Positions 32,761-43,876 of a stretch of 64,000 bases of DNA are shown one piece after another (the stretch's first letter is position 1; every line of letters starts with the position of its first letter). Below the pieces are notes generated by a model that searched no databases, was not told the DNA's origin, and worked only from the letters and a program-made list of their open reading frames with translations. The translations under genes were made by a program, and so were the position numbers. The stretch is from Neoceratodus forsteri (Eukaryota; Chordata; Ceratodontiformes; Ceratodontidae): the NCBI GenBank assembly GCA_016271365.2, contig CM028131.1, positions 169,574,501 through 169,638,500 on the forward strand. Reading direction: 5' to 3'.

Positions 32761-35700
32761 TTAACTAGACAGGATGAGAGAACGGTAGAGCGCTTTTTTT
32801 AAGGCATAATATGAGAGTGCTAGGTGGACATCAAGCGAGAGGGAGTTCCACTGCAGAGGGGCATGGAGGGCAAAAGCACTGGCACCCTTGGTCGATTTAC
32901 ATTTTAGGACTCTAAGGAGAGATTTATCAGATGAACGAAGGCCATAGTTGGTGGACTGAGGGGTGAACATCTCAGCTATTGTCAGGGGAGTCTGAGTTCT
33001 CATAATACTGTCAACTGTGGAGCAGAGGGAGTGAAGTCTGGCGGCACTGGAAGATAGCCAATTTAACTCAGAGTAAAGAAGGCAATGATGTTTCAGCCTA
33101 GGAGACAATGAGGTGTATCTACGTATATTGTTGTAGGTTACACCCCATCTATGGAGGTGCAGTTTTGAGGAGGCAGCATATGTAGCAACCCCATTTGTCA
33201 GGGTAGGCAGGAGAATACCCCAGGCAATGGCCAGTCTAGCCGATTGTGTTAGGGCATAGCTGGTCTGGTACATAATGCCAAGCTTGGAGTTTACAGATTT
33301 GTATGTTATCTGTATGTGTTGGTCAAAGCTTAGAGATTGGTCCAGGGTTACCCCAAGGTATTTAAATGAGGTCACAATGCCAGTGGGTGAGCCATTAAGG
33401 TAGGAGACTCGAAAGTTATGTTGGCTTGTTTTGAGCCTAGCAAGAGATCCAAATAGCATAGATTGGGTTTTTGCCTCATTTAGTATGAGTTTGTTGTGCG
33501 ATAGCCAGGTTTGTGTATGCTCAGAATCTGTGGACAGCCGTAGCTTAATGTCATTTATATTCTTAGCACTGGTGTACAAGACTATGTCATTGGCATAGAG
33601 CAGGACAGAAGTGGAGGAGAGGTTGGAGGAGATATCATTAATAAATATTGAGAATAGTAGTGGCCCCATAATTAGGGTACTCCAATATTCACAGTAGCTT
33701 GATCCAAGTAGGTTGAGTTGAACTTCACAACTTGGATTCTGTTAGACAGGTAACTACAGTCCTAACTGACTACATTCGATGCAATGCCCATGGTTTTTAA
33801 GGTGTGGAGGAGAAGGGAGTGGTCCACCAGGTCAAAATCATTTGCCATATCTATGAAGACAGCCCCAGTTAGTAGACCTGTGTCCATAGCAGAGATGCTG
33901 TCAGTTGTGAATTTGAGTAAGGCCGTGGTTATACTATGCCCTTTGTGAAAGCAGTGCTGGACATTAGATAAGAGGTAGTTTCTAAGAAGGAATTTGATGG
34001 TTTATGTGGCTACTAGTTTTTCAAGAATTTTGCTTAGCACTGACAGGATGGCTATGGGCCTGTAATTGGATGGGCCCTTTTGGTCACCTTTCTTAAACAC
34101 AGGTGTGACTCTCACTATCTTCCAGATGTCAGGGATGATACTTTGGCATAGGGAGAGGGTAACAATCCTGGTCAATAGAGCAGCAATGATGGAGCTGCTA
34201 GTTTTAGAAGTTTGGGTTCCAGGCTGTCAGAACCTGTGGCAGTGCTATCCGAGTTCAAGCTAAGATGTTTTATCTCCCTTCTAGTAATGGCCTTGAAGTG
34301 AAAGAAGGGGATCACAGGATCCTTACAGGAAGAAGCCAAGAGACCTACACTATGTGGGGCAGGGAAGGAGGAAGTATACCTGGTTAGGTGTGTGAACTGT
34401 TTGTTGAAGAAGTTTGCAGTTGTCTGCGGGTTGTTGTTATGGGTACCATTCATAGAGACCCGTGTTTTTCTTAAATAAGAAATAACGGGAAATTCAAGGT
34501 ATAAAAAGAAGTGACAAAAATTTCAACATATGAAAAGAATAAAATGAAAACAAACACATGAATAATGTGAAAAAAATGCTTTTTTGGGGGGGCAATAACT
34601 AAATAAATGCTTGCAGCAGTTGTTGTTTAGGCTCTGTTGTTACCACAGAGACAATCCACTTGGAAGCAGCAGCAGAACTGATTAATTCACAAAACATTTC
34701 AAGACCATAGCATAATGCTGCTTAATACAATGTACAGTAGTATACTAAATTTGTGATTTCTAATCTGCATAAGGTCATTCTGAGGTACTGTAGTTTATGA
34801 ATGTAAATGTCATAACAAGAAATAAAACTAAATTTTCAATGACTAAAAAGAAATAACAAGAAATTCCAGAAAAATAAAAATAAAAATGATAAAAAATAAA
34901 AAGAATTTCACAGGTCTCTAACCATTCAAGACCATGCCATTTGGAGTGGAGGAGTGAGAGGATCCCAGGAATGTTTTAATGTGTGACCAGAACTTTTTGG
35001 GGTCTCCTGAAGCATTATTCATTAGGGTTTTGCAGTATGAGTTCTTTGTGGTCCTTATTTCCTTTTTGCAAGCATTCCTTAGTCTCCTATAGGTGTTGCA
35101 GTATTTTTGCTGACCAGAGGACTTGAAGTGGCTCCAGCACCTGTCTCTCCCTTTTATCCTTTTATTTTGGCAAGTGTGTCCTTTTTTTAGCCATCTTGTA
35201 TGTTTCCCCTTTATCCAGCAAGTTATAAGGGTGGAGTGGTGATCCTGTATGGTGAAGAATTCAGAGATGAAAATGTCAAGGGCAGTCTGCAAATCATGAG
35301 TATTGTAGACACCTTACCAGTTAATGTTGGCCACATTGTCTAGGAATTTTAAGGGATCCAGGTTGGCGAAGTTTTGGAAAGTGATGAAACAGTTTTGCGG
35401 GAGGGGGGAGGCAGAGGACCTCCAAATGCAGTAAATAGAGGAGTGGTCAGCAATAGCATCAGTAAGAGTGCCTGCAGTGTGGATATGCTTGGTCCTGTTA
35501 GTTAGTAACCAGTCAATAAGTGTGCTTGTATTAGAGTGAGAGGCAGTCCTGGTTGGCTGGGTGATTAGCCGGTGCAGATTATGGCCCTGAATTTTTGATA
35601 GTGAAGTAGCCTGGTTGTTTTCTACCCGGTTTATGTTTATATCACCTATGATGATCACTTCATTTTGCCCGAGAGTAATGACTTTCTGGTTAAGTAGCTC

Positions 35701-36185
35701 ATCCAAGCCAGGGTAGTCACTGTTTGGAGGGTTGCAGGCACATACGATGTGCAATTTGTTTGGCCCCAAGGGTAAGGAGGGCATGCAGCGATCTGCAGAA
35801 TGTCATGGGATCAGCATCCAGCTTAGTGAGGTGTAGGCGATCCTTAAAATAGATAGCCACACCACCACCTCTTTTGGAATGTGGTCTGTCCTTCCTGAGG
35901 AGGTTGTATGAGGGGATAGAGCAATGCGAGTCAGGGACGGTGGATTTTAGCCATGTTTCCGATAGGCACAATAAGTCAGATTTGTACAGTGATGTCCAGG
36001 CCTCAAGCTCAACCAGGTTGTGCTCGAGGCTTCTTACATTGTGGTGGGTGATAAGGAAGACCTTTAGTGTTGCTTAGTAGTGGATCTGAGTGAGAGAGAT
36101 AATGGAGCGGTCCAGGGTTTAATTCTGTATCCCCAGATAGGAGGATGGCTAGGAGCAGCAGGTACCAGAGCTTCCAGTAGAAAAA
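32761..36185 (-). pseudogene. L2-b ORF2: endonuclease and reverse transcriptase, broken
   Basis: From the 5' side: LLLLAILLSGDTELNPGP (about 36160), NVRSLEHNLVELEAW (about 36035), LLCLSETWLKS (about 35960), KRGGGVAIYFKDRL (about 35860), an IIIGDININ block (about 35650) and ADHSSIYCIW (about 35440). The linker at 35292-34918 (RRLRNACKKEIRTTKNSY, KKFWSHIKTFLGSS) continues across the MITE into NNNPQTTANFFNKQF (about 34430). The RT finger part (34250-33670) is frame-broken. 33669-32761 is open with MGPLLFSIFINDI, LLYANDIVLYT (N instead of the first D of the catalytic pair) and FKYLGVTLDQSLSF. Confidence 0.8.
34453..34920. mobile_element. hAT-type MITE of 468 bp inside L2-b coding region
   Basis: The target duplication ACCATTCA is perfect (34445-34452 and 34921-34928). 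The terminal inverted repeats are TAGAGACCCGTGT (34453) and TAGAGACCTGTGA (read inward from 34920), 11 of 13 matching. The interior is AT-rich, with no transposase. Leaving out the element and one copy of the 8-mer joins the L2-b linker in one frame (VLNG followed by THNNN), so it entered after L2-b was in place. Confidence 0.88.
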
Positions 36186-36199
36186 AATGGGCGAGGAAA

Positions 36200-37240
36200 A
36201 GGTAATTTCAGAGGTATTTTTTGTAGTATAGGCAGTTAGTTAGATTAAGCCATTTTTTATTAAAAGGGGAGTTAGGTCCATCATCGTTTCCTTGAGACAA
36301 GATGATTAGAGAACTGGTAATCATCCATGGATGGTATGGAGGCATGTTGAGCCAGGTTTTCATTATCAAGTCTGTTTTTAGCTAGGTATAGCAGTAGGGA
36401 TACTAAATATATGAGGACAGTGTGTGTTTGGCTAGCTATGATGACTATGTCCCGCTAGCACAGAGTTAGTGCACCCCGAGACAGTGGAACAGTTTGTGTA
36501 TTAGGCCAATGCGGTAGCACAGAAAGATTTTTGAAAGTGATAGCCAGAGATCATATAGCCTAATCTATGGTTCAAGAGAGTGGAGCACAAGGTAGATGAG
36601 ATCAGTTTGAGCATAGGCTGGAGAGCATTAGGAGCCCCCTAATGGTCGTGGATGATAAGGGACCAATGGGAAATTGGGCACATAGTCATCTGATCATAAA
36701 ACTGGTAATAAAAAAGGTCCACCCAGGGTGGGTGAGGTGGGGGGAGGGTGGGTGAGTAGACAGAGCAAAGTGCCAGCAGGATCAACAGTCTAGTAGCCAA
36801 ACCAGCGGTGTGGCTCAAGGCTGTCTGGGAAGCAGGCTTTGTCTGGCAACACTCTGGCTAGTCTTGCCCTGATCCACTGGCATGGTTCTGGGCAGATAGG
36901 CAGGCAGGTGTCCGAGATTTTGGTTTATCTGGATGAGCACGGTCTGACCTGGGAATTAGGTGGGCCCTGCTGCTCTCATCATGGGGAAGGTCTCCAGTGG
37001 CAAACTGGTGTCCCAAGTCCACTGACTTGAGTGGAGCAGTGGCAGTCCAGCAGCCCAGGTGGGCTCTGAGAGTAGAGAGTCTGGTGAGAGAGGGAAGGAG
37101 ATTAAGTATAGGTCAGCTGGGGGAGGGTTTCAGAGGAACAAAAGAAAGATGACGGAGGGTAAAGAGAGAGAGGTGTAGCTTGCTGTAGACAGGGAGGAGA
37201 CAGGCACAGGGAGAGCAGAAGAGGATTATAGCAAACAGTA
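36200..37240. other. Possible L2-b 5' region, no coding signal
   Basis: G-rich on the plus strand, upstream of the L2-b leader. One segment, 36788-36885 (AGTAGCCAAACCAGC, GTGTGGCTCAAGG, AGCAGGCTTTGTCTG), recurs at 37752-37855. Repeated 5' segments can be LINE promoter units, but this is inferred only from place. Confidence 0.4.
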
Positions 37241-37243
37241 AAC

Positions 37244-37495
37244 TTAAAATTTCACACTTAGCACTTTAACACTAAAGGAGCTGTGTATCACTTTGAGTGT
37301 TATGCTTTCTTTAAAATCAGCTTGGATTTATGAGCTTCTCTTATTATACATTAGATAACTTAAAACTGTAACTTCAAATTCAGTGCTTAGTACTGTAAAA
37401 GGTAAGGGAGCTGTATATTACTTAGAGCAATATGCTTTCTTTCCAATCAATTTGAAATTATGCGGTTTTCCACATAGTGCATTAGACAATACTGA
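37244..37495. repeat. Two-copy tandem repeat of about 125 bp
   Basis: Two adjacent diverged copies share GGAGCTGTRTATYACTT, ATGCTTTCTTTMMAATCA and CATTAGAYAA. No coding potential. Lies between the two copies of the 100-bp segment noted at 36788 and 37752. Confidence 0.65.
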
Positions 37496-37751
37496 TTAGT
37501 GAGAGGAAATTACTGTAAAATTGTTCTATCCCTGAAGCTACAATAACTTTAAGCTGTATTCAGTTTAAAAAGGGCTGAGTGGCACTTTGGAAGAGAAGCA
37601 GAGAGACAATCCTTTGGAGCAGCAAGTGATGGTTGAAAGCGCAGCCAATCCCAGATGGAGCTCTGGGAGCCTGGACCAATTAATAGTCAGGCACCAACAT
37701 TTCAAAAACTTTGTTGGCAGCTTGATGCTAAGAATGTACCTGGGTGCTATG

Positions 37752-37855
37752 GTCTAGTAGCCAAACCAGCACTGTGGCTCAAGGTTGAGTCTGGGAACCA
37801 GGCTTTGTCTGACGGCACTCCAGTGAGTCTTGTCCTGACCCACCAGTCAGGGCAA
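37752..37855. repeat. Second copy of the 100-bp segment at 36788
   Basis: Shares AGTAGCCAAACCAGC, TGTGGCTCAAGG, CAGGCTTTGTCTG and GTCTTG.CCTGA with 36788-36885 in direct orientation, about 965 bp away. Probably part of a larger duplicated 5' unit of L2-b or of an unknown element. Confidence 0.65.
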
Positions 37856-37984
37856 AGCCCTAAAGTCTTTTCTCTGGGTCAAATCATATGGTAGCGATGA
37901 TTGCTGATCTGTATTGGACAATTTATGATGATGATTCTGTTTTTACTGTGTTTTATTGTTTTATTGTACTGTGCCTTGATATTT

Positions 37985-38340
37985 GAAACGTGCATAATAA
38001 ATAAAGACAAAGAACCTCTGTGCGCAAACACTGAGGCAAGGGTTACCCCAAAGGGCAATTGGCTGGGAAGCCAAGTTTCAAAAATAAAATTCAGGGGTCA
38101 CACATGCAGCATCATGGTTACAGAGCAGAATTACCACAGAATATCATGTTCATTTTAAGAATTGTATTAAAGGCCGAATCTCACACAATTTGCAATTAGC
38201 ACTCCTTTTGCAAATTGTGTGAGAAGCCTTTCAGCACCATGCAGTTCTGCTTAAAGTTGAACCAGTATGACATTCTGTGGTGATTTGCATATGCAGCCCA
38301 TGATGCTTTGCATTGTGTGGGCATGTGTGATTTTGTAATA
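37985..38340. repeat. Head-to-head pair of the ribozyme-linked repeat unit
   Basis: The left half (37985-38195) is the unit in minus orientation: AAGAACCTCTGTGCGC, AGGGTTACCCCAAAGG, CCAAGTTTC, CACAGAATATC. The right half (38208-38340) is in plus orientation: AAGCCTTTCAGCACCATGC, ATTCTGTGGTGATTTGCAT, CAGCCCATGATGCTTTGCA. The centre is a perfect 16-bp hairpin, CTCACACAATTTGCAA (38180-38195) against TTGCAAATTGTGTGAG (38208-38223), with a 12-base loop. No hammerhead core is at the centre. Confidence 0.8.
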
Positions 38341-38469
38341 AATAAAGTATTATTATTATTGTTATAATTTTTCTGGGAGGGTAGGCAGGCATCGTGGCTT
38401 TTGGTTTATCTGGATGATAAAATGCATAACAAAATATTACATAATTTACAACACATCTCATCTCATTTG

Positions 38470-39700
38470 ATTACCTACTAGCTACACAAACTTCAAAAAA
38501 CGCATATTACTAGAAACAGTGGTAACAATTACAAACAAGAGGAAAACAATTTTCCAGTGCAGTAACAAAAGCTTTGTATAGTGGAATAGTATGTACCAGA
38601 AAGGGCAAGCTGTTCCAAGATAGTGCAGCCTGGAGCCATAAGTTTTTTCACCAAATTTTGTTTTGCATTCTGGGACGCTAACTTTGTTTATATGCACTGA
38701 TCTAGTTAGTTTGCAAACTGCATGTTTATCTATATTGAAAGCTAGGCATGTGATGCAATAATTGAGATAATAAATAGAGATCTTGTGTAGGAGTTTCAAC
38801 CAAGACATTTTGCATTGAATTGCTAGTGTTTGACATTTTAACCTGGATAGTAACACACAATATTGTGTTGTAATTGCATCGCAGCATGAACTTGGCTATT
38901 TTAAAATGTAGCTTGTCTAACTTGTCCAACATTTTTTGTTTACAGTTCAATATATTAAATTTCCATATCATAAAATACAGTGTATGTAAAGATTTTATGT
39001 GATACAGCATGTAAATATTTTTAAATACCTTTTAGTCACGCTGGCCCGTTGGCGCAGTGGTTGGATTTCTGCTTGCGAAGCCGGCGACCTGGGTCAGGAA
39101 TGGACCCTAGTCACTGGAGGGCAAGCGGGGGAAGTAGGATCGAGCATCCCATGGACTGCTCTCCTTCTCTGGGGGAGGGTGTGGGTCATGCACGGTGCTC
39201 AACAGACCCCTGGCGGAAGCTGGGGGTTCGCGCAGCTACCAGCGCTATCAGTCTGAAGGGCAGGGAAGACACTGGATGTCATTGCACATTCCCACCCCTG
39301 ACAATAGCAAAGAGAACTCCTCGCAGTTGGCTGCACTTATGAAACCTGCCCCCAGCATCGATTAGCCTCCTGACCTGCTCTCCCCCAGGCAGTTACTAGT
39401 CATGCAGCACTTGGGTGCCGCATCCTTGCCCTCTGAGGGTAAGCCAGGGATACTGGGGGGAAGACAGCATAAGGGGCCCGGAGGTGGAAGCATGGGGGTG
39501 CCGTGACCAGGCTGATGTACGGCAGCTGGCTGCAGGGGCCAAAAGAGGACAAAATAAAAAAAAAATGAATACCTTTTAGATACCAATAACATTTTATACT
39601 TTTGCCTATCTTTTTAATGTAAGTTGATTATCGCTCACCCTCAGTACAACACCACATTTTAGTCTGTACCAAAGTTGGCAGATACTTTAAAGTACACTGC
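38470..39700 (-). pseudogene. L2-like LINE relic L2-c (reverse transcriptase C-terminal region)
   Basis: Minus reading gives KMLDKLDKLHFKIAKFML (about 38900), INKVSVPECKTKFGEKT (about 38680) and YGSRLHYLGTACPFWY, matching the C-terminal pattern of L2-like RTs (leading to an ...LWNSLP-type block). Upstream past the SINE, 39580-39700 gives degraded YLGV/LTFKRHI-like residues, so L2-c spans the SINE. Very worn. Confidence 0.5.
39036..39567 (+). mobile_element. tRNA-derived SINE with poly(A) tail and 12-bp target duplication
   Basis: The head has an A-box-like TGGCGCAGTGGTTGGAT (about 39049-39065) and a weak B-box-like region near 39090-39107. A GC-rich body of about 400 bp follows and a tail ending AAAATAAAAAAAAAATG. 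The insertion is flanked by AATACCTTTTAG at 39024-39035 and 39568-39579, exact in all 12 bases. A poly(A) tail plus long target duplication is the mark of mobilisation by an L1- or RTE-type machinery. The exact duplication suggests a young copy. Confidence 0.82.
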
Positions 39701-40305
39701 ACTTCAGTAATTGTCCCCAGTAAAAAAATTGCATTCATCAGTCACCAGTTATCATCAATTACCTGGACCCATTCTTGTAATCACAGACCATGTTTTTACT
39801 ATGACCCACTCCTATCATTGCAATCATCAGTTTCTTTAGCATTCTTGTTATTTGTTAATAAACAGCTAATAATAATCAAAACATCTAGTAAAAACAGCAA
39901 TAATATCAAAATGAGTTTCCTGTGTTTTGCAAAACAGTGACAACTGGCATCGGTAAGAATTCAATTCTAAAATAATTTGAATTTTAGGACATTCTGTTAT
40001 TTCTTTTAAAAGGTTTTTGCATATCTTCAGTCATTTTCCCTTTAGACTTCATATTTCACTGCTGATTTTCCTGCCTTTAAGTCCTAACCCTTTACTTGTG
40101 ATATCAGAATTATTTTCATGACCACATATCGTAATGTCATAAACAGAAGATTATAACTTCATGGCAGGAATTAGCAATGACAATAGATAAAGTCTGAGGG
40201 GAAAAACATCTTGATTTAATAAAAATGTGTTCTGTAAACTCCAAAGATTACGGTGCTAAGGAATTTAGCTTGGTCATCGACTTTATTCTGAAAAAAATGG
40301 ACCAG
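39701..40305. other. AT-rich stretch without recognisable features
   Basis: No long reading frame, repeat or RNA motif was seen. Confidence 0.5.
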
Positions 40306-40498
40306 GGCCAAATTAGTTGACATTTTCATTAATTTGTCTAAGGCCTTTGATACAATCGACATTGCCTCCTACCAGATAAGCAAAGGGAGCAGGGGTATCA
40401 CACCTAGTGTTCAGGTGATTCCACTCCTACTTTTCTGACTGGTGCCAGTCAGTCCAGGTCAGTGACACCATTTTCTTCCCTCTGCCCAATTTAGGGTT
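40306..40498 (+). pseudogene. LINE reverse transcriptase scrap
   Basis: About 60 codons of RT motif A remain: GQISXHFXIN/IFINLSKAFDTID (around 40318-40356), then degraded residues with stops. The match to an L2-like FIDLSKAFDTV block is clear; nothing else of the element is preserved. Confidence 0.55.
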
Positions 40499-40831
40499 GC
40501 CACCTGTCAGGTTTCTTACCTGGTGATCTGGTTTTTAGGGTCCCAATCTGGTTATCATTTTTTGATTACAGATAGTCAGGCGTTTGAGCCCTTTTGAGTG
40601 TCCACATACTCTTAAATCAGATTTTGTCTTTATCATTCTTTCTTTCAGCTGCATGTGCAAGATAAAAACAAGTTCTGTTGTCACTATAGCCTTTTCTTTG
40701 TAAAAGCAGTCATCCTGGGAGGTGTCAAGTATGGTCATTGAGACCAGTAGCAGACACTTAACCAAATATTTTCCAGAGCACTGCTGCAAAACTGGACAAG
40801 AAGTCAGATCCTTCCCTTTATAACTGTAACA
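40499..40831. other. Unassigned stretch; possible hAT-like end at its start
   Basis: TTAGGGTTGCCACCTG at about 40491-40506 resembles a hAT-type terminus, but no partner end or target duplication was found. A minus frame of 111 codons (40870-40535) resembles no protein family I can name. Confidence 0.3.
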
Positions 40832-42045
40832 ACAAGCATTTGTCAATGCCGAATGTTTGCTTGCTGGCATTGGCGCTGGTAGTGTAGGAGTTACAGAGCT
40901 GCATAATAGGAATGGCAGTAAAGTACTGAACTGAAGCCAACCCCACCACCACCCTGCAGATACTGACAGGCATTGGGGTGTGCCTTTGGGTCGTCAGGCA
41001 TAACGGCTATGGCATTTCACCACACCCTACCCTGCAGACACCGACAGGTGTCTGAGTGTCTGTAGGGTCTTTGGCCCTTATGTTATTCTAATTAGGAAAT
41101 ATGGTGAGATGGGTGCAGTATAGGAGAATGGGTGAACTTTGAGGCCAAAGAGTCCAAGGCACAACTCGATGCCTCCACTAGCTGCAGGTGTGGGTGGGGG
41201 TGGAATGGTATGAGCATTACAGGTGACAATCCCAAGTCACACCCATGAGGCCTGTTCAGTCTCTACAGGGAACGCCAGTAGACGCTCATTGGTATTTTCG
41301 CCCAAATTTTCAACATTGTTTTTTGTGACCTCACCTTATGAACAGTGGCAATATCAGTTTGTTAGCTGAAAGCTGATTTTGCACAGTGACTACGCCATTT
41401 GGTGCCACAGTTGTGAAAACCATTTCGAACAGCAGGATGTGAAAATGACAGCTGTACTGTTCATGGGAGGTGTAAAAAATGGCAATATTGAAAATCTGGA
41501 GTTAAAATATCAGAAAACTGGTGAAGTCATGGAGTGAGCATAGAAACTGCACAACTCACACCCGTAATGTAACTAGTTTGGGGATTTTTACAGCAGATTG
41601 TTAACACAGGCATTTTGGGCCTCCACTCATGAACAGTGTCATGGTGATTTTCTTAGTCTGTCCCAAACAGTGATTTCCCACAGTGACCACGCATTTCTTT
41701 GCTGGAAGTGCGAAAACACATTTTGGCCATGGTGTGAAAAATAACAGCTGTACTGTTCATAAGGGAATGTGGAAAAATGCCAGTTGTGGAAATCTGGACT
41801 GAAAATATTACAAATTCATGAACTTATGAGGGTGTGTGGAAACTGCGCAATGCTCGCTCATAATACAGTCATTTTATGAACTTTTGTCACCAAATTTTTA
41901 ACATAGCCATTTAAGACCTCTGCTCATGAACAGTGTCACTGTGATTTTCTTAATCTGTCCCAAACATTGATTTCGCACACCAACTGCGCCATTGTGCGCT
42001 CCATATGGAAACACATTTTGGCAGATATGAAAATGACAACTAAAA
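40832..42045 (+). repeat. S297 composite repeat, copy D
   Basis: 5' end AACAAGCATTTGTCAATGCC at 40831-40850, then a GC-rich segment unlike the other copies (about 40870-41280; the CAGATACTGACAGG and CAGACACCGACAGG halves are similar). Monomers follow with landmarks CAATATTGAAAATC (about 41482) and GCCAGTTGTGGAAATC (about 41780), 298 apart. It fades near 42045 without the 3' end. Confidence 0.68.
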
Positions 42046-42374
42046 TAGTCTCTGTTCATTTGTGTGCTGTGGAGGAGCTACCAACCATTGAATTATGTAG
42101 AGCAGACACTTGGTAAAAGGTATGAGGGAATTATTGTGAAACTATTTACAGGATATTTAAAAACCCTTTTAAAACAGCAATTAAAAGCAGGTGAATTCAG
42201 GTAGCTGCTGTACTGTTGCTGTCTTTTGACATGACAACAATGCCTTCACATGTGCGCGTTGATTTCATTTATATATCCTGCATTATCCTAAGTTATTTAA
42301 TTGCTGTTCTTTTCAAATTCAGTGGCATAGTTGAAACCATTGTCACACAGGCTAGAACATCCCATGTAAGTTTA
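42046..42374. other. No recognisable feature
   Basis: A short AT-rich stretch after S297 copy D. No motif seen. Confidence 0.45.
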
Positions 42375-42485
42375 CTCATGTAAGCTTCAGAAGAAGACCT
42401 TGTTGGGCCAAACACTTAGACACTTTGTTCTTTTTTGTAACATCCATGTATGTTGGTTCAGTAAAAGGCAACAAACCATTTGCTT
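42375..42485 (+). repeat. PLE-like hairpin repeat, copy 1
   Basis: CTTCAGAAGAAGACCTTGTT and GGGCCAAACACTTAGA, then CACTTTGTTC, TATGTTGGTTC and ACCATTTGCTTC. A second copy with the same order is at 43620-43738. The hairpin followed by AAAC echoes a hammerhead core but is degraded here. Confidence 0.5.
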
Positions 42486-42732
42486 CTGTATAATTTTTTT
42501 GAATGCACTGCATTAAAATAAGAATTTTATTGTAAGACCCTGGCAGACTACATACAGCAGGGCTCCCAGATCTATAGGGAGTCATTTACAGGGAAATTGT
42601 TCCCATTGACTTGCATTGGTTACAGGGGCATCAGACATAAGCCCTTTTACTCAGGATTTCATGACAAGTTGAATTCTTTTGGGGAACAATTGCAGTGACT
42701 GAAGTGAATATAGGTTCACTAGGAGAGAGTGA

Positions 42733-42835
42733 GTGTGTGCGTGTGTGTGTGTGTGTGTGTGTGCGTGTCTGAGGGGGAGAGAGAGAGAGAGAAAGAGAAA
42801 GGAAAAAGGGGGGGTGATAGAGAGAGAGAGAGACA
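42733..42835. repeat. Compound (TG)n and (GA)n microsatellite
   Basis: (TG)n with some C from about 42733 to 42769, then (GA)n-rich sequence to about 42835. Confidence 0.9.
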
Positions 42836-43619
42836 TCTCCTTAAAGCTATGCATCTCCCCCACCCACATTATGGTGATGTGGGGTTGGTTAGGGTGTATT
42901 GTTTGTATGAAGAGGAGGAGAGAAATTACATTTTTATCTCTTTTTCAGATTCCTTAGACACTTGTGGTACATCAAGTTGTTACATTCTCAGTGTATATTG
43001 ACATCAGTACATATCAGGCTATGTGGTCTTAATTCCTTGAGGATCCTCGACTAGAGTTTTTTGTTTGACACTAATATTATCAATTTATATTTAAATTATC
43101 ATTTATATAGTCCTGAGGTTTTTGCAATTTCTTGGGCCTTATATCTAGCTGGAGAGTACAGCTGGGTGACAGGTCCAGCTAGGTTTTACACATCACACAG
43201 TGTGCACTTATGTCTTTAAGACAACTTTACTGGTAAATTCTTGTCTATAATGCAGACGTTGAAACTTCATGAGCCCTATAACAATCTTAGTTTGTCTTTA
43301 ATCTGGGTAGGGGTTGCCTTTCAGTAATCACATCCTTATACTAACTGTGACAGTCATAGCTTGATTTAGGAGTTATCTGCTTCAGCAGTGTTATCTATTG
43401 TCAATTAAATTTATATGCAGTAGGATTCTTTGTATGTGTGTTCCACCAAGCATGTTTAACCCAAGGTTGCTTCTGGCTGAAGGCAGTATAGTACTGTTAA
43501 ACTTCTCTGACATCATCTTCTGTTTTTTTTTTTTTTTTTTTAAATGAGTATTTTAAACCAATGGGGATTTTTTTCTGTTTTTCTCTGCATTATCTAGCTG
43601 TTATAAGTATTGTATTTTC
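42836..43619. other. AT-rich stretch without genes
   Basis: Contains a poly(T) run near 43525-43541 and no supported reading frame. It lies between the two PLE-like hairpin repeats and could belong to the same element, but nothing in it shows that. Confidence 0.4.
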
Positions 43620-43738
43620 TAAACAACTGCCATGAGCTTCTGAAGAAGGACTAGTTGGTCCGAAAGCTAGAGCACTTTGTTCTTGTTGTTACATCTATGT
43701 TGGTCTATTAAAAGGTAAATAATCATTTGCTTCAGGGG
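43620..43738 (+). repeat. PLE-like hairpin repeat, copy 2, with hammerhead-like core
   Basis: CTGAAGA (43640-43646), a perfect 4-bp stem GGAC/GTCC (43648-43651 with 43658-43661) with loop TAGTTG, then GAAA (43662-43665). This fits the hammerhead pattern CUGANGA-stem II-GAAA. No convincing stem III with a UH cleavage site was found 3' of it, so it is either a relic or a look-alike. Confidence 0.5.
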
Positions 43739-43876
43739 CATCAGAGCAATTCTGCTTCATGTGAAATAATGAAATGTACGGGGGGAGGAAAATTTGCACT
43801 AAAGTTACAGGAAAATGAAAAATCAATGTGATAGCACTGCTACTGTGTCCTCTAAAGTCCATCATTGGTTTTTTTG

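Larger units (their letters stand above)
32095..36200 (-). mobile_element. L2-like LINE L2-b
   Basis: Minus strand. The tail at 32095-32117 is a (TTTA)n run, i.e. AAAT repeats on the element strand. 3' UTR 32118-32760, RT 34450-32761, linker and endonuclease 36180-34918. The leader LLSGDTELNPGP maps near 36120-36160. A 468-bp hAT MITE (34453-34920) splits the linker. Sequence 36200-37500 may be its 5' UTR. Confidence 0.8.

Noticed and set aside
38482..39010. Two minus frames as a small secreted or membrane protein
   Set aside because: Their residues follow the L2-like RT C-terminal pattern and are frame-broken.
40491..40506. hAT transposon end
   Set aside because: No inverted partner or 8-bp duplication could be found in the flanks.
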